This document shows, piece after piece, positions 1 to 8,736 of a stretch of 64,000 bases of DNA. The translations under genes were made by a program, and so were the position numbers. How positions within the stretch are numbered: the stretch's first letter is position 1; every line of letters begins with the position of its first letter. A model generated the notes under the pieces. That model did no database searches, was not told the origin of the DNA, and worked only from the letters and a program-made list of their open reading frames with translations. Source of the DNA: Haemophilus sp. (lineage in GTDB: Bacteria; Pseudomonadota; Gammaproteobacteria; Enterobacterales; Pasteurellaceae); the NCBI GenBank assembly GCA_019423025.1, contig JAHZCD010000002.1, forward strand, positions 192,615-256,614, in the 5' to 3' direction.

Positions 1-1292
1 GGTTCGTCGAGCATTAAGATATCTGGTTGGGTTAAAAGCCAACGGCCTATAATGACTTTTTGTTGGTTACCGCCAGAAAGCGATCCTATCGTTGTTTTGT
101 GAGAAGGTGTTTTCACGTTCATCGCATCAATCACCCATTGTGTATCACTCGCCATTTTTTTGTTGCTGAGCAATTTCCATGGGGTGAGGTAAGATTTCAT
201 ATTTGAAATCAAAGAGTTAAATTCAATGCTTAGGTTTGAATAAATCCCGGTTGAACGACGTTCCTCAGTCACCAACGCAAAACCGTGGTTAATCGCCTCA
301 AGTGCGGTATGATTTTTTACGATTTTTCCATTGAGCTTAATCGTCCCTTCTTTTAATTCGCGCACACCAAAAATGGCTTCCACGATATCGGTTCGTTTAG
401 CGCCAACAAGACCGGCAATACCTAAAATTTCACCTTTGCGTAAATTAAAGGAAACATCTTGAATGGACGGTTGATTTACTGCAGTTAAATGTTCCACCTC
501 AAGTGTGATTTCTTTAGGTACGTTTGTTTTTTCTGGGAAACGTTGTGTTAATTCACGGCCAACCATCATTGAAACAATTTCTTCCATGGTGGTGCCTTTA
601 ACTTGAACGGTATTGATCCATTTACCATCACGAAGAATGGTGATTTCATCACAAATTTTGAAGATTTCATCCATTTTGTGTGAAATATAGATAATGCCAC
701 AACCGCGATCTTTTAATTTTTGAATAATTTTGAAAAGATGTTCCACTTCTTTTTCTGAAAGTGAGGATGTTGGCTCATCCATAATTACGATTTTAGCGTT
801 ATAAGAGAACGCTTTCGCAATTTCGATCATCTGCATTTGTGAAACGGAAAGTTTGGCCACTTTTTCTTTTGGATCAACATCAATATCCAATTCATCGAAA
901 ATCGCTTTGGTATCACGATACATTTTGGCGTGATCCACAAAAGGACCTTTAAGTGGGTAGCGACCCAACCATAAGTTATCCATTACACTAGTTTGACGCA
1001 CCAAGTTAAGTTCTTGGTGAACCATTGAAATCCCATTTTCAAGAGCTTCTTTTGATGTTTTAAAATCAACAGGTTTGCCTAAGAATAAAATTTCACCTTC
1101 GTCTTTTGCATAAATTCCGAAGAGGCATTTTAATAATGTAGATTTACCCGCCCCGTTTTCGCCCATCAAGGCATGAACAGAGTGAGAACGAACTGTTAGA
1201 TTGGCGTGATCAAGGGCTTTTACACCGGGGAAAGACTTACTGACATCCGTCATTGTCAGTAGTACATCACTGTCTTGGGTTTGAGTTGTCAT
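1..1292 (-). CDS. mglA: Galactose/methyl-galactoside ABC transporter ATP-binding protein MglA (partial, 3' end outside window)
   Basis: ATPase of the inner-membrane galactose/methyl-galactoside importer, working with MglB and MglC. About 430 residues are visible. It has the two-cassette layout of sugar importers: a first Walker A (GENGAGKST) near residue 45, a first signature/Walker B (LSVSQMQM, IVIMDEPTSSLSE) near residues 148-180, then a second cassette that keeps the ERR/STGIY region and a second LSGGNQQK signature followed by DILMLDEP at the window edge. Start ATG is at 1292-1290 with a GAGG ribosome site a few bases upstream. It follows mglB on the same strand across an 80-base gap holding a strong hairpin. 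mglC is expected beyond position 1. An uptake-sequence core lies at 300-308. Confidence 0.95.
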   Translation of the reverse strand, partial: MTTQTQDSDVLLTMTDVSKSFPGVKALDHANLTVRSHSVHALMGENGAGKSTLLKCLFGIYAKDEGEILFLGKPVDFKTSKEALENGISMVHQELNLVRQTSVMDNLWLGRYPLKGPFVDHAKMYRDTKAIFDELDIDVDPKEKVAKLSVSQMQMIEIAKAFSYNAKIVIMDEPTSSLSEKEVEHLFKIIQKLKDRGCGIIYISHKMDEIFKICDEITILRDGKWINTVQVKGTTMEEIVSMMVGRELTQRFPEKTNVPKEITLEVEHLTAVNQPSIQDVSFNLRKGEILGIAGLVGAKRTDIVEAIFGVRELKEGTIKLNGKIVKNHTALEAINHGFALVTEERRSTGIYSNLSIEFNSLISNMKSYLTPWKLLSNKKMASDTQWVIDAMNVKTPSHKTTIGSLSGGNQQKVIIGRWLLTQPDILMLDE

Positions 1293-1310
1293 ATCCAACC
1301 TCATCAAAAA

Positions 1311-1343
1311 GGGGGGAAGGGAATTTGGGTTTCCTTTCCCCCC
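1311..1343 (-). terminator. GC-rich hairpin between mglB and mglA (partial terminator or mRNA stabiliser)
   Basis: Inverted repeat with 13-base arms (1311-1323 and 1331-1343, one wobble pair) containing six consecutive G-C pairs. On the transcribed strand it is followed by five T residues. It sits between the binding-protein gene and the ATPase gene. By analogy with other periplasmic-binding-protein operons it probably lowers mglA expression relative to mglB. Confidence 0.75.
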
Positions 1344-1371
1344 TAAAATTAAAGAAAAGCAATAGATTTTC

Positions 1372-2367
1372 TTATTTTAAGAATTCACTTAGGTTATCTT
1401 TATCCACACCAACATAAGGGATACGTACCACACGGTTTTCTAATTTCCATTGTGTACCTTCTGTTGCTGCTTTACCGTTAGCAAGGTTTGCAGAAAGTTG
1501 AACAACTGCTTTACCTTGGTTAACACCATCGTTTAACACAGTACCAGCAATTTCGCCTTTCTTAACTAATTGAAGCACTTCTGGTAATGCATCTACACCA
1601 AAGATTGGTAATTTTTTACCGTGTGCTTTGGTTGCTTCTAATGCACCTAATGCCATACCGTCATTATTTGAAATAATCATTTCAATTTCGTTAGCTTTAG
1701 AGCTAGATAACCATGCATCCACTTTATCTTTTGCCATTGCTGCATCCCACATACCGGTATCAATAAATAATTGTTCGGTAGGAATACCTTTAGCATTTAA
1801 TTGCTCAATCACATATTTAGTACGTGCTTCAGCATCAGGGTGGCCTGGTTCACCTTTTAATAATACATATTGGATTTTACCGTCTTTGTTTAAGTCTAAG
1901 GCAGGCATTGCTTTCCATTGTTTCGCAATTAAGTCACCTTGGATTAAACCAGATTCTTTCGGGTCTGTACCAACATAGTAAGCGTGATCGTAGCTACCAA
2001 TTGCTTTTGCACCTGGATCTTTATTGAAGAAAACAACAGGAATGTCATCTTGTTTAGCTTTCTTGATAACAGTTGAAGCTGCTGCTGGGTCTACTAAGTT
2101 AATCGCTAAAGCTTTAACACCTTTAGAAAGCAAACCATCCACTTGGTCATTTTGAATAGATTGTGCATTTTGAGAGTCATTCATTAATAACTCAATGCCG
2201 CCAAGCGCTTTCGCTTCTTTATCGATTTCTTTACGCATTAATGACATGAAGTTGTCATCATATTTATAAATGGTAACACCAATGCGGTTATCGGCTGCAA
2301 AACCAGAAGTTGCTGAACCTAAACCGATTGCTAAAGCGACTGCACTTAATACTGCTGTCTTTTTCAT
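1372..2367 (-). CDS. mglB: D-galactose/D-glucose periplasmic binding protein MglB
   Basis: Periplasmic substrate-binding component of the Mgl importer, about 331 residues. The chosen ATG at 2367-2365 gives a clean Sec signal peptide (MKKTAVLSAVALAIGLG... with probable cleavage after SGFA near residue 24) and has a TAGGAGCG ribosome site at good spacing. An upstream in-frame start at 2442 would add 25 unlikely residues ahead of the signal peptide. The mature part has the type I periplasmic-binding fold with the family phrases GVTIYKYDDNFM near its start and ISNNDGMALGALEA later. It is the first gene of mglBA(C), downstream of galS, and is preceded by a CRP site and a GalR/GalS-type operator. 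Confidence 0.96.
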   Translation of the reverse strand: MKKTAVLSAVALAIGLGSATSGFAADNRIGVTIYKYDDNFMSLMRKEIDKEAKALGGIELLMNDSQNAQSIQNDQVDGLLSKGVKALAINLVDPAAASTVIKKAKQDDIPVVFFNKDPGAKAIGSYDHAYYVGTDPKESGLIQGDLIAKQWKAMPALDLNKDGKIQYVLLKGEPGHPDAEARTKYVIEQLNAKGIPTEQLFIDTGMWDAAMAKDKVDAWLSSSKANEIEMIISNNDGMALGALEATKAHGKKLPIFGVDALPEVLQLVKKGEIAGTVLNDGVNQGKAVVQLSANLANGKAATEGTQWKLENRVVRIPYVGVDKDNLSEFLK

Positions 2368-2486
2368 AAAAACGCTCCTATGTAGAGAAAGAGATTTTAT
2401 TGTTGATTTTTTATATATCAAATAGAGGAATGTTGCGTACATCTATTGCAACTGAATGCATCATAACGAAATCAAAACTGTTAATC

Positions 2487-2502
2487 TGTGATCAAACTCA
2501 CA
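2487..2502. promoter_or_regulatory. CRP-cAMP binding site upstream of mglB
   Basis: TGTGATCAAACTCACA matches the symmetrical TGTGA-N6-TCACA consensus in both half-sites. It lies about 120 bases upstream of the mglB start, next to a GalR-type operator, so catabolite activation of the mgl operon is expected. Confidence 0.8.
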
Positions 2503-2506
2503 TAAA

Positions 2507-2520
2507 TGAAAACGATTACA
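2507..2520. promoter_or_regulatory. GalR/GalS-type operator upstream of mglB
   Basis: Read on the minus strand this is TGTAATCGTTTTCA, close to the GalR/GalS palindrome TGTAAnCGnTTACA and near-identical to the operator before galT at 3742-3755. It begins five bases after the CRP site, an arrangement that suits repression of mgl by the adjacent galS product. Confidence 0.7.
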
Positions 2521-2536
2521 TAGCAATGTTTAAATT

Positions 2537-2552
2537 TGTGATCTCCATCACG
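2537..2552. promoter_or_regulatory. Second CRP-like site at the end of galS
   Basis: TGTGATCTCCATCACG keeps both TGTGA and TCAC half-sites with six bases between. It overlaps the last codons of galS and lies upstream of the mglB operator. A role in mgl activation is inferred from position only. Confidence 0.5.
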
Positions 2553-3555
2553 GTTTTATTGCATTTTCTACGGAAAAACGTCTCACCAATGTTGGATTAA
2601 ATTGAACAACAGTCGGTGTGACAATAGACGAATCGACTAAACTTAATGCCAGTTTTGCTGCATAATTTGCCATTAAATCAATTGGATAGCGAATTGTGGT
2701 GAGTTTCGGAATTAAATATCGAGCAATCGGCATATCATCAAATCCTACAATGGAAAATTGTTTCGGGACTTTGATATTGTTTTCATTTAAAACAGAAATC
2801 GCACCTGCTGCCATCGTATCGTTATAGGCCACTACAGCGGTTAAGTTAGAGTTGTAGCTCAATAAATCAATCATGGCCTTTTCACCACCTTCAAAATCAG
2901 GTGAATTATGCACAATGGCTTGTTCTACAATGGGGAAGTTATGCGCTTCTAAGGCCTCTAAGTAGCCTTCCTTACGTTCTGTTTCATCTAAAATACCGTG
3001 ATTAGAACCAATATAGGCGATGTGCTTATGGCCATAACGAATCAGCATTTCAGTGGCAAGATAGGTACCTTGGCGGTTATCAAGGCTGACACAACGATTT
3101 TCATAGCCTGCAATCACACGGTTAATCACCACCATACCGGGTACATTTTCTAAATAATGCTGTAACTCTTCGTCAGAAAGGGCTTTGGAATGAACGACCA
3201 AACAGCTGCAACGCTTGCGTAGCAAGGTATCAATGGCTTCACGCTCTTTTTCTGCATGATGGTATCCAATGCCGATCAAAATCGTTTTTTGATGCTCTTC
3301 AGCGACTTTATCGACTGATTTGACCAGGATAGCAAAGAACGGATCCGTTACATCGGTAACCACCACGCCAATGGTATCAGTATTTTGTACTGCCAGAGCT
3401 TGTGCGTTTGCATTGGGTTGATAATTTAAGACTTCCATCGCGCGTTGTACCGAGTAACGGGTTTTTTCACTCACAGATGGGGAGCGATTAATCACCCGGG
3501 AAACAGTGGCAACCGACACGCAAGCTAATTCAGCAACATCTCGAATTGTAGGCAT
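2548..3555 (-). CDS. galS: LacI-family galactose repressor/isorepressor
   Basis: LacI/GalR-family transcriptional regulator, about 335 residues, against 343-346 for GalR and GalS of E. coli. The N-terminal helix-turn-helix is clear (IRDVAELACVSVATVSRVIN, residues 4-23), followed by a hinge and a periplasmic-binding-like inducer domain ending with DDMPIARYLIPKLTTIRYP. I chose the ATG at 3555, which places the HTH at the usual distance. Upstream in-frame ATGs at 3573 and 3648 are possible but lack a better ribosome site. It is divergent from galT and upstream of mglBA, so it most likely controls both through the two TGTAATCG-type operators. Whether it is better called GalR or GalS cannot be settled by eye; H. 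influenzae has a single gene in this place. Confidence 0.92.
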   Translation of the reverse strand: MPTIRDVAELACVSVATVSRVINRSPSVSEKTRYSVQRAMEVLNYQPNANAQALAVQNTDTIGVVVTDVTDPFFAILVKSVDKVAEEHQKTILIGIGYHHAEKEREAIDTLLRKRCSCLVVHSKALSDEELQHYLENVPGMVVINRVIAGYENRCVSLDNRQGTYLATEMLIRYGHKHIAYIGSNHGILDETERKEGYLEALEAHNFPIVEQAIVHNSPDFEGGEKAMIDLLSYNSNLTAVVAYNDTMAAGAISVLNENNIKVPKQFSIVGFDDMPIARYLIPKLTTIRYPIDLMANYAAKLALSLVDSSIVTPTVVQFNPTLVRRFSVENAIKP

Positions 3556-3685
3556 AACAGGGCTCTCATTCATTTTTTCATAGCAATTATCATAGTAAAT
3601 TTGAATAAAATTGAAAGCGGTTACTTTCAAAAATGCTACATTCGTCACAAAAAAGTGATTGGATAAGCGGCTTATTTCCTGATTT

Positions 3686-3701
3686 TGTGATAATGATCAC
3701 G
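3686..3701. promoter_or_regulatory. CRP-cAMP binding site between galS and galT
   Basis: TGTGATAATGATCACG matches TGTGA-N6-TCACA with one mismatch. Its centre is about 41 bases before the transcription start predicted from the -10 element TATCTT at 3722-3727, the spacing of a class II CRP-activated promoter for galTKM. Confidence 0.7.
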
Positions 3702-3721
3702 GTTTATTTTTTTTAATTTGT

Positions 3722-3755
3722 TATCTTATGAGAAAATTTTTTGTAATCGTTTACA
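3722..3755 (+). promoter_or_regulatory. galTKM promoter -10 element and overlapping GalR/GalS operator
   Basis: A -10-like TATCTT at 3722-3727 would start transcription near 3734. A near-perfect palindromic operator, TGTAATCGTTTACA, follows at 3742-3755, just downstream of that start and 15 bases before the galT ATG. A repressor bound there would block initiation or early elongation. The operator is seen directly; the start site is inferred. Confidence 0.7.
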
Positions 3756-3770
3756 TTTTGGAGCAAAAAT

Positions 3771-4817
3771 ATGAGCGAAACCGTATTTGAACCGACAGAT
3801 CATCCACATCGTCGCTATAATCCGTTAATTGACCAATGGGTTTTAGTCTCGCCACATCGTGCTAAACGTCCATGGCAGGGGCAACAAGAAAAAGTAAGTG
3901 AGGAACAAAAGCCAAGCCACGATCCAAATTGTTATCTTTGCCCGCGTAATAAACGTATCACGGGCGAACCTAATCCGGATTACCATAAACCTTATGTATT
4001 CAAAAATGATTTCTCGGCTTTATTAGAAGATACACCAGCGCCAGAGCAATCAGCCGATCCTCTTTTCCAAATGAGCCAAGCTCGTGGTGAAAGCCGTGTT
4101 ATTTGTTTTTCACCAGATCACAGCAAAACCTTGCCATTATTGACCGCACTTGAAATTGAAGATGTGATTAAAGTATGGCAAGAGCAATTGCGTGAACTGG
4201 GTCAAAAATATCAGTGGGTACAGATTTTCGAAAATAAAGGCGCGGCAATGGGATGTTCCAATCCCCATCCGCACGGACAAATTTGGGCAAATAGCTTTTT
4301 ACCGAATGAAGTGGCGCGTGAAGATGCTGCTCAACGAAATTATTATGAAAAACAGGGTTCTATACTTTTAGTGGACTACGTTCAAAAAGAATTAGAGAAA
4401 AAAGAACGTATTGTGGTGGAAACCGAGCACTGGGTTGCCCTAGTGCCTTATTGGGCGGTATGGCCGTTTGAAACCCTGTTATTGCCAAAAGTGCATGTTA
4501 AACGCTTAACAGAATTAACCGAGGCTCAAGCTAAAGATCTTGCCGTGATATTGAAAAAACTGGCAACAAAATACGATAACTTATTTGAAACGTCTTTCCC
4601 TTATTCGATGGGCTTCCATGCTGCACCATTTAATGGTGAAGATAACGAACATTGGCAGCTTCATGCGCATTTTTATCCACCGTTGTTGCGTTCAGCTACG
4701 GTTCGCAAATTTATGGTAGGTTATGAAATGCTAGGTGAAAGCCAACGTGACCTCACCGCTGAACAAGCTGCAGAAAGATTACGTGCGTTAAGCGAAGTAC
4801 ATTACAAAGAACGTTAA
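3771..4817 (+). CDS. galT: Galactose-1-phosphate uridylyltransferase GalT
   Basis: Leloir enzyme that exchanges the UMP of UDP-glucose onto galactose-1-phosphate; cytoplasmic. 348 residues, the usual length. It has the zinc-ligand CYLC pair (C54, C57) and the active-site SNPHPHGQIW motif, in which H168 of H166-P-H168 is the expected uridylylated histidine. C-terminal GFHAAPF and HWQLHAHFYPP are family phrases. It is the first gene of galT-galK-galM, with galK 54 bases downstream. Expression should be CRP-activated and repressed by the divergent galS product. An uptake-sequence core lies at 4143-4151. Confidence 0.97.
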   Translation: MSETVFEPTDHPHRRYNPLIDQWVLVSPHRAKRPWQGQQEKVSEEQKPSHDPNCYLCPRNKRITGEPNPDYHKPYVFKNDFSALLEDTPAPEQSADPLFQMSQARGESRVICFSPDHSKTLPLLTALEIEDVIKVWQEQLRELGQKYQWVQIFENKGAAMGCSNPHPHGQIWANSFLPNEVAREDAAQRNYYEKQGSILLVDYVQKELEKKERIVVETEHWVALVPYWAVWPFETLLLPKVHVKRLTELTEAQAKDLAVILKKLATKYDNLFETSFPYSMGFHAAPFNGEDNEHWQLHAHFYPPLLRSATVRKFMVGYEMLGESQRDLTAEQAAERLRALSEVHYKER

Positions 4818-4871
4818 GAAATCCTTTCCCTCTTGAGTTAAGGGGGAGTATGAAAGATAAAGGAAAATAAT

Positions 4872-6026
4872 ATGACTCCAGTCCAAAAATCCCAACACAT
4901 TTTTACGCAAAAATATAATAAGCAACCTGAACTGACCGTATATGCGCCAGGTCGTGTGAACATTATCGGTGAACATACCGACTACAATGATGGCTTTGTG
5001 ATGCCTTGTGCAATCAATTATGGTACAGCCATTGCGGGCTCAAAACGTGCTGACCATATTTGGAATGTTTATGCGGCAGATCTTGATCTTGAGGATACCT
5101 TTTCTCTTGATGAAGATTTCCCTCAAAGTGAGCAAAAATGGGCAAATTATGTGCGTGGCGTTGTGAAATTTATTCAAGAACGTTACCCACAATTTAAACA
5201 AGGTGCTGATTTAGTGATTTCTGGAAATGTACCACATTCTTCTGGTTTGAGTTCTTCTGCTGCTCTTGAAGTAGCGACGGGTAAGTTCTGCCAACAACTC
5301 AGTGATTTACCTTTAACACATACAGAAATTGCTTTAATTGGTCAAAAAGCTGAAAACAAATTTGTAGGCGCAAATTGCGGAAACATGGATCAATTAATTT
5401 CTGCTTTAGGACAAAAAGATCATCTCTTAATGATTGATTGCCGTAGCTTAGAAACACAGCCAACGCCTGTGCCGAAAGATGTCGCTGTTATCATTGTGAA
5501 CTCAAATGTACCCCATGATTTGGTGACGGGTGAATACAATACACGCCGTTGGCAATGTGAAAAAGCTGCAGAATTCTTTGGTGTGAAAGCGTTGCGTGAT
5601 GTGTCAGTAGAAGAATTCCAAAAAAGAGAAGCAGAATTGACCGCACTTAATTCTTTAGTGGCTAAACGTGCACGCCATGTGGTGACTGAAAATCAACGTG
5701 TGCTTGATGCGGTTGAAGCGTTAAAACATAACGATTTAACCAAATTAGGCGAGTTAATGGGGCAATCTCACGAGTCCATGCGTGACGATTTTGAGATTAC
5801 CGTACCGCAAATCGATTATCTTGTTGAACTTGCTCAATTAGTGATTGGTAAAACCGGTGGTGCGAGAATGACAGGCGGTGGCTTTGGTGGCTGCATTGTT
5901 GCCCTTGCACCTCATGATAAAGTTGAAGAAGTGCGTAAAATTATTGCCAATAATTATGAGAAACAAACGGGTTTAAAAGAAGATTTCTACGTTTGCACAG
6001 CCTCACAAGGAGTGAGTCTATGCTAG
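4872..6026 (+). CDS. galK: Galactokinase GalK
   Basis: Phosphorylates alpha-D-galactose at C1 with ATP, feeding GalT; cytoplasmic GHMP kinase. 384 residues, as in E. coli. All three family motifs are present: the galactokinase signature GRVNIIGEHTDYND at residues 27-40, the ATP-binding loop PHSSGLSSSAALE near residue 123, and the C-terminal TGGARMTGGGFGG. The start has a good AAGGAAAATA ribosome site. Its last seven bases overlap the start of galM, so the two are translationally coupled. An uptake-sequence core lies at 5640-5648. Confidence 0.97.
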   Translation: MTPVQKSQHIFTQKYNKQPELTVYAPGRVNIIGEHTDYNDGFVMPCAINYGTAIAGSKRADHIWNVYAADLDLEDTFSLDEDFPQSEQKWANYVRGVVKFIQERYPQFKQGADLVISGNVPHSSGLSSSAALEVATGKFCQQLSDLPLTHTEIALIGQKAENKFVGANCGNMDQLISALGQKDHLLMIDCRSLETQPTPVPKDVAVIIVNSNVPHDLVTGEYNTRRWQCEKAAEFFGVKALRDVSVEEFQKREAELTALNSLVAKRARHVVTENQRVLDAVEALKHNDLTKLGELMGQSHESMRDDFEITVPQIDYLVELAQLVIGKTGGARMTGGGFGGCIVALAPHDKVEEVRKIIANNYEKQTGLKEDFYVCTASQGVSLC

Positions 6027-7054
6027 AAAAAACGGCGTTCAATGCACCAGATGGACAGCCTTATCAACTTGTTCAACTCACCAATTCAAATGGCATGACT
6101 GTGCAATTTATGGATTGGGGAGCCACTTGGCTTTCTTGCAAAGTCCCGGTGAATGGTGAGTTGCGAGAAGTGTTACTCGGCTGCAAAGTGGAAGATTATC
6201 CTCAGCAAACTGCTTATTTGGGCGCAAGCGTAGGACGCTATGCGAACCGTATTGCTAACGCCCAATTTGAATTAGGTGAGCGAACAATCCATCTGGTCGC
6301 GAATCAAGGCAAACATCAATTACATGGTGGTAAAGAAGGCTTTGATAAACGCCGTTGGAAAATGGAAGAGTGCGGTCAGAATTTTGTGCGTTTTTCCCTT
6401 GTATCTCCAGATGGTGATCAAGGTTTTGAAGGCAATGTACAAGTCAATGTGATTTATACATTAACTGATGAAAATAGCGTAAAAATTGAATATGAAGCAG
6501 AAAGTGATAAAAATACCGCACTTAACTTAACGAATCACGCTTATTTCAATTTGGAAAATGCTGAGCAGGGTAGTGATGTGAGAAATCATACATTACGCCT
6601 TAATGCGGATTTCTATTTACCGGTTGATGGCGAAGGCATCCCAAATTCACCACTTAAGCATGTGGTGAATACCAGCTTTGATTTTCGTGTGGCAAAACCA
6701 ATCGCACAAGATTTCCAACAAGGCGATCAAGTGGTAACAAAAGGTTACGATCATTCTTTTATCGTCAATAAAGCATGGCAAAAACCTTGTGTATTATTGA
6801 CTTCCCCTAATGAAGATTTAAGCCTTGAAGTGCTCACATCCCAAGCCGCATTACAGGTTTATACGGGAAACTATCTTGCAGGCACTCCAACTCGAGCAAA
6901 CAGTACTTATCAAGATTTCAGCGGCATAGCCCTTGAAACCCAATGCCTTCCCGATACTCCAAACCACCCAGAATGGCAAAATTATGGCGGTATTCAAAAA
7001 GCAGGTGAACGCTATTACCAGTGGACAGAGTTTAGGTTTAAGTTAAATAGTTAA
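6020..7054 (+). CDS. galM: Aldose 1-epimerase (galactose mutarotase) GalM
   Basis: Interconverts beta- and alpha-galactose so that galactokinase receives its alpha substrate. 344 residues. Family features include GRYANRI, GFDKRRW, LTNHAYFNLE (with the catalytic histidine) and KGYDHSF. I chose ATG 6020, which overlaps the galK stop by seven bases and has AAGGAGTG just upstream. A start nine codons earlier at 5993 would lie inside galK and has no such site. Last gene of the gal operon. An uptake-sequence core lies at 6515-6523. Confidence 0.96.
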   Translation: MLEKTAFNAPDGQPYQLVQLTNSNGMTVQFMDWGATWLSCKVPVNGELREVLLGCKVEDYPQQTAYLGASVGRYANRIANAQFELGERTIHLVANQGKHQLHGGKEGFDKRRWKMEECGQNFVRFSLVSPDGDQGFEGNVQVNVIYTLTDENSVKIEYEAESDKNTALNLTNHAYFNLENAEQGSDVRNHTLRLNADFYLPVDGEGIPNSPLKHVVNTSFDFRVAKPIAQDFQQGDQVVTKGYDHSFIVNKAWQKPCVLLTSPNEDLSLEVLTSQAALQVYTGNYLAGTPTRANSTYQDFSGIALETQCLPDTPNHPEWQNYGGIQKAGERYYQWTEFRFKLNS

Positions 7055-7119
7055 CCTATTTTATAATCTTATTAGATATAAATGATATAGTTCAACTTAA
7101 CCAAGGTTTCAATAATATT

Positions 7120-7641
7120 ATGAAAAAATTAATCTTATTTATAGCGATTCTTTTATCTGGATGTTCGGCTCATGATATTGCGTTGTCAATAGATAATGCT
7201 AGAGCCAAGTTGAGAACAGCAACCTCAGGCCTTAACCAAATTAACTATGGTTCTAAAGGGGTAATTTCTGATTCAGTTAAAAAAATATGTGCTTCTGATA
7301 AAGAGAATTATGTCACAGGTTTAATTACAGTTGAGGGCGTGCCAGTTCAATTTAATTCTCCAGAGTTCCTATTAATTACTCGTTATTACGGTGTTTTGCC
7401 TGGTGATTATATGGAAACAATCGAATATCAAAAAAGAGCATTTCTTTTAACGAAAGTTGAGGAAAATATTTATATTTTTAGTGATATAGGAAAAGAGCAT
7501 GGATCTTACTATTATGAGTGGGCGAAAGAAAGAATAGAGAAACATCAGAAGGTTGAAATGCAAGGGATAATAAGTGACGTGTATCATAGAGATAAAGGTT
7601 GTCTTTTAATTCTTTCAGATATAGCTATTACGAAGGATTGA
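7120..7641 (+). CDS. Small predicted lipoprotein of unknown function
   Basis: I do not recognise the family. 173 residues starting with a type II signal peptide: charged MKK, a hydrophobic stretch, and the lipobox LLSGC with lipidated C15. The mature part is mixed polar with no repeats. Residue two after the cysteine is alanine (CSA), which does not suggest inner-membrane retention, so outer-membrane attachment is likely. It lies alone between galM and corC, 65 bases after galM, and ends in its own hairpin terminator. It carries no uptake sequence internally and is somewhat more AT-rich than its neighbours, which would fit an acquired gene. Confidence 0.8.
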   Translation: MKKLILFIAILLSGCSAHDIALSIDNARAKLRTATSGLNQINYGSKGVISDSVKKICASDKENYVTGLITVEGVPVQFNSPEFLLITRYYGVLPGDYMETIEYQKRAFLLTKVEENIYIFSDIGKEHGSYYYEWAKERIEKHQKVEMQGIISDVYHRDKGCLLILSDIAITKD

Positions 7642-7686
7642 TGAATATAGCTTATTTTCTAAAGTTTTGTGGTTATTTGTTTAAGA

Positions 7687-7721
7687 GCGGTTAAAAATTA
7701 CCAAGTTTTTTAACCGCACTT
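7687..7721 (+). terminator. Hairpin terminator after the orphan lipoprotein gene
   Basis: GCGGTTAAAAA and its complement TTTTTAACCGC form an 11-base-pair stem with a 9-base loop. The right arm carries an uptake-sequence core (7713-7721), so the site has both functions. It lies 46 bases after the stop. Confidence 0.7.
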
Positions 7722-7813
7722 TATTTTCAGCTATTTAGCTTAAGTTTTTTGCGATTTTTGTCAAAATATGCTACTTTTTACGCAGTCAATCCGACAGTAA
7801 CACATTTAATTTT

Positions 7814-8710
7814 ATGAACGAAGAACATTCGAGTAATCAAACTGAAACAACTAAAAAATCTTTTTTCCAATCACTTATTGGCCGCTTTTTCCAAGGTGAG
7901 TTGAAAAACCGTGAAGAACTCGTCGAAGTGATTCGCGATTCAGAACAAAACGATTTAATCGATCAAAACACTCGTGAGATGATTGAAGGGGTAATGGAAA
8001 TTGCAGAGCTTCGTGTGCGCGATATCATGATTCCACGCTCGCAAATTGTATTTATTGAATCGAATCAAGATCTCGATGCCTGCTTGAATACCATTATTGA
8101 ATCGGCCCACTCTCGTTTTCCTGTGATTGCAGATACGGATGACCGCGATAATATTGAAGGTATTTTGCACGCAAAAGATTTGCTTAAGTTTTTACGTGAA
8201 GATGCGGAAGAGTTCGAACTTTCCAAGTTGTTGCGTCCAGTTGTGATTGTGCCGGAAAGTAAACGTGTTGATCGTATGTTAAAAGATTTTCGCTCTGAGC
8301 GTTTCCACATGGCGATTGTGGTGGATGAGTTTGGTGCGGTATCAGGTTTGGTGACCATCGAAGACATTCTCGAACAAATTGTCGGTGATATTGAAGACGA
8401 ATTTGATGAGGAAGATGTGGCGGATATTCGTCAGCTTTCTCGCCACACTTATGCGGTACGTGCGTTAACGGATATTGATGATTTTAATGCGCAATTCAAT
8501 ACGCATTTTGATGATGAAGAAGTGGATACCATTGGTGGCTTAATCATGCAAGCCTTTGGGTATTTGCCGAAAAGAGGTGAAGAAATCACCTTAGAAAATA
8601 TTCAATTTAAAGTGACTTCAGCTGATAGTCGTCGTTTGATTCAGGTACGCGTAACCGTGCCAGATGAGCATTTATCGGATATGGAAGGTGTAGAAGAACA
8701 AGCTGAGTAA
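7814..8710 (+). CDS. corC: CBS-domain transporter-associated protein CorC
   Basis: Cytoplasmic CorC/YbeX protein of 298 residues, historically linked to magnesium/cobalt efflux. An N-terminal acidic region leads into a CBS pair (VRDIMIPRSQIVFI near residue 72; FHMAIVVDEFGAVSGLVTIEDILEQIVGDIEDE near residue 160). The C-terminal CorC_HlyC domain follows (TIGGLIMQAFGYLPKRGEEI). It precedes lnt, the usual corC-lnt pairing in gammaproteobacteria. A strong hairpin separates the two genes here. Biochemical function is known only loosely for the family. Confidence 0.93.
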   Translation: MNEEHSSNQTETTKKSFFQSLIGRFFQGELKNREELVEVIRDSEQNDLIDQNTREMIEGVMEIAELRVRDIMIPRSQIVFIESNQDLDACLNTIIESAHSRFPVIADTDDRDNIEGILHAKDLLKFLREDAEEFELSKLLRPVVIVPESKRVDRMLKDFRSERFHMAIVVDEFGAVSGLVTIEDILEQIVGDIEDEFDEEDVADIRQLSRHTYAVRALTDIDDFNAQFNTHFDDEEVDTIGGLIMQAFGYLPKRGEEITLENIQFKVTSADSRRLIQVRVTVPDEHLSDMEGVEEQAE

Positions 8711-8736
8711 GTTACTCAGTTTGACCGTATTCTTAG

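Noticed and set aside
2400..2600. A 66-codon frame on the plus strand between mglB and galS
   Set aside because: It covers the regulatory region with the CRP and operator sites and part of galS antisense; no ribosome site.
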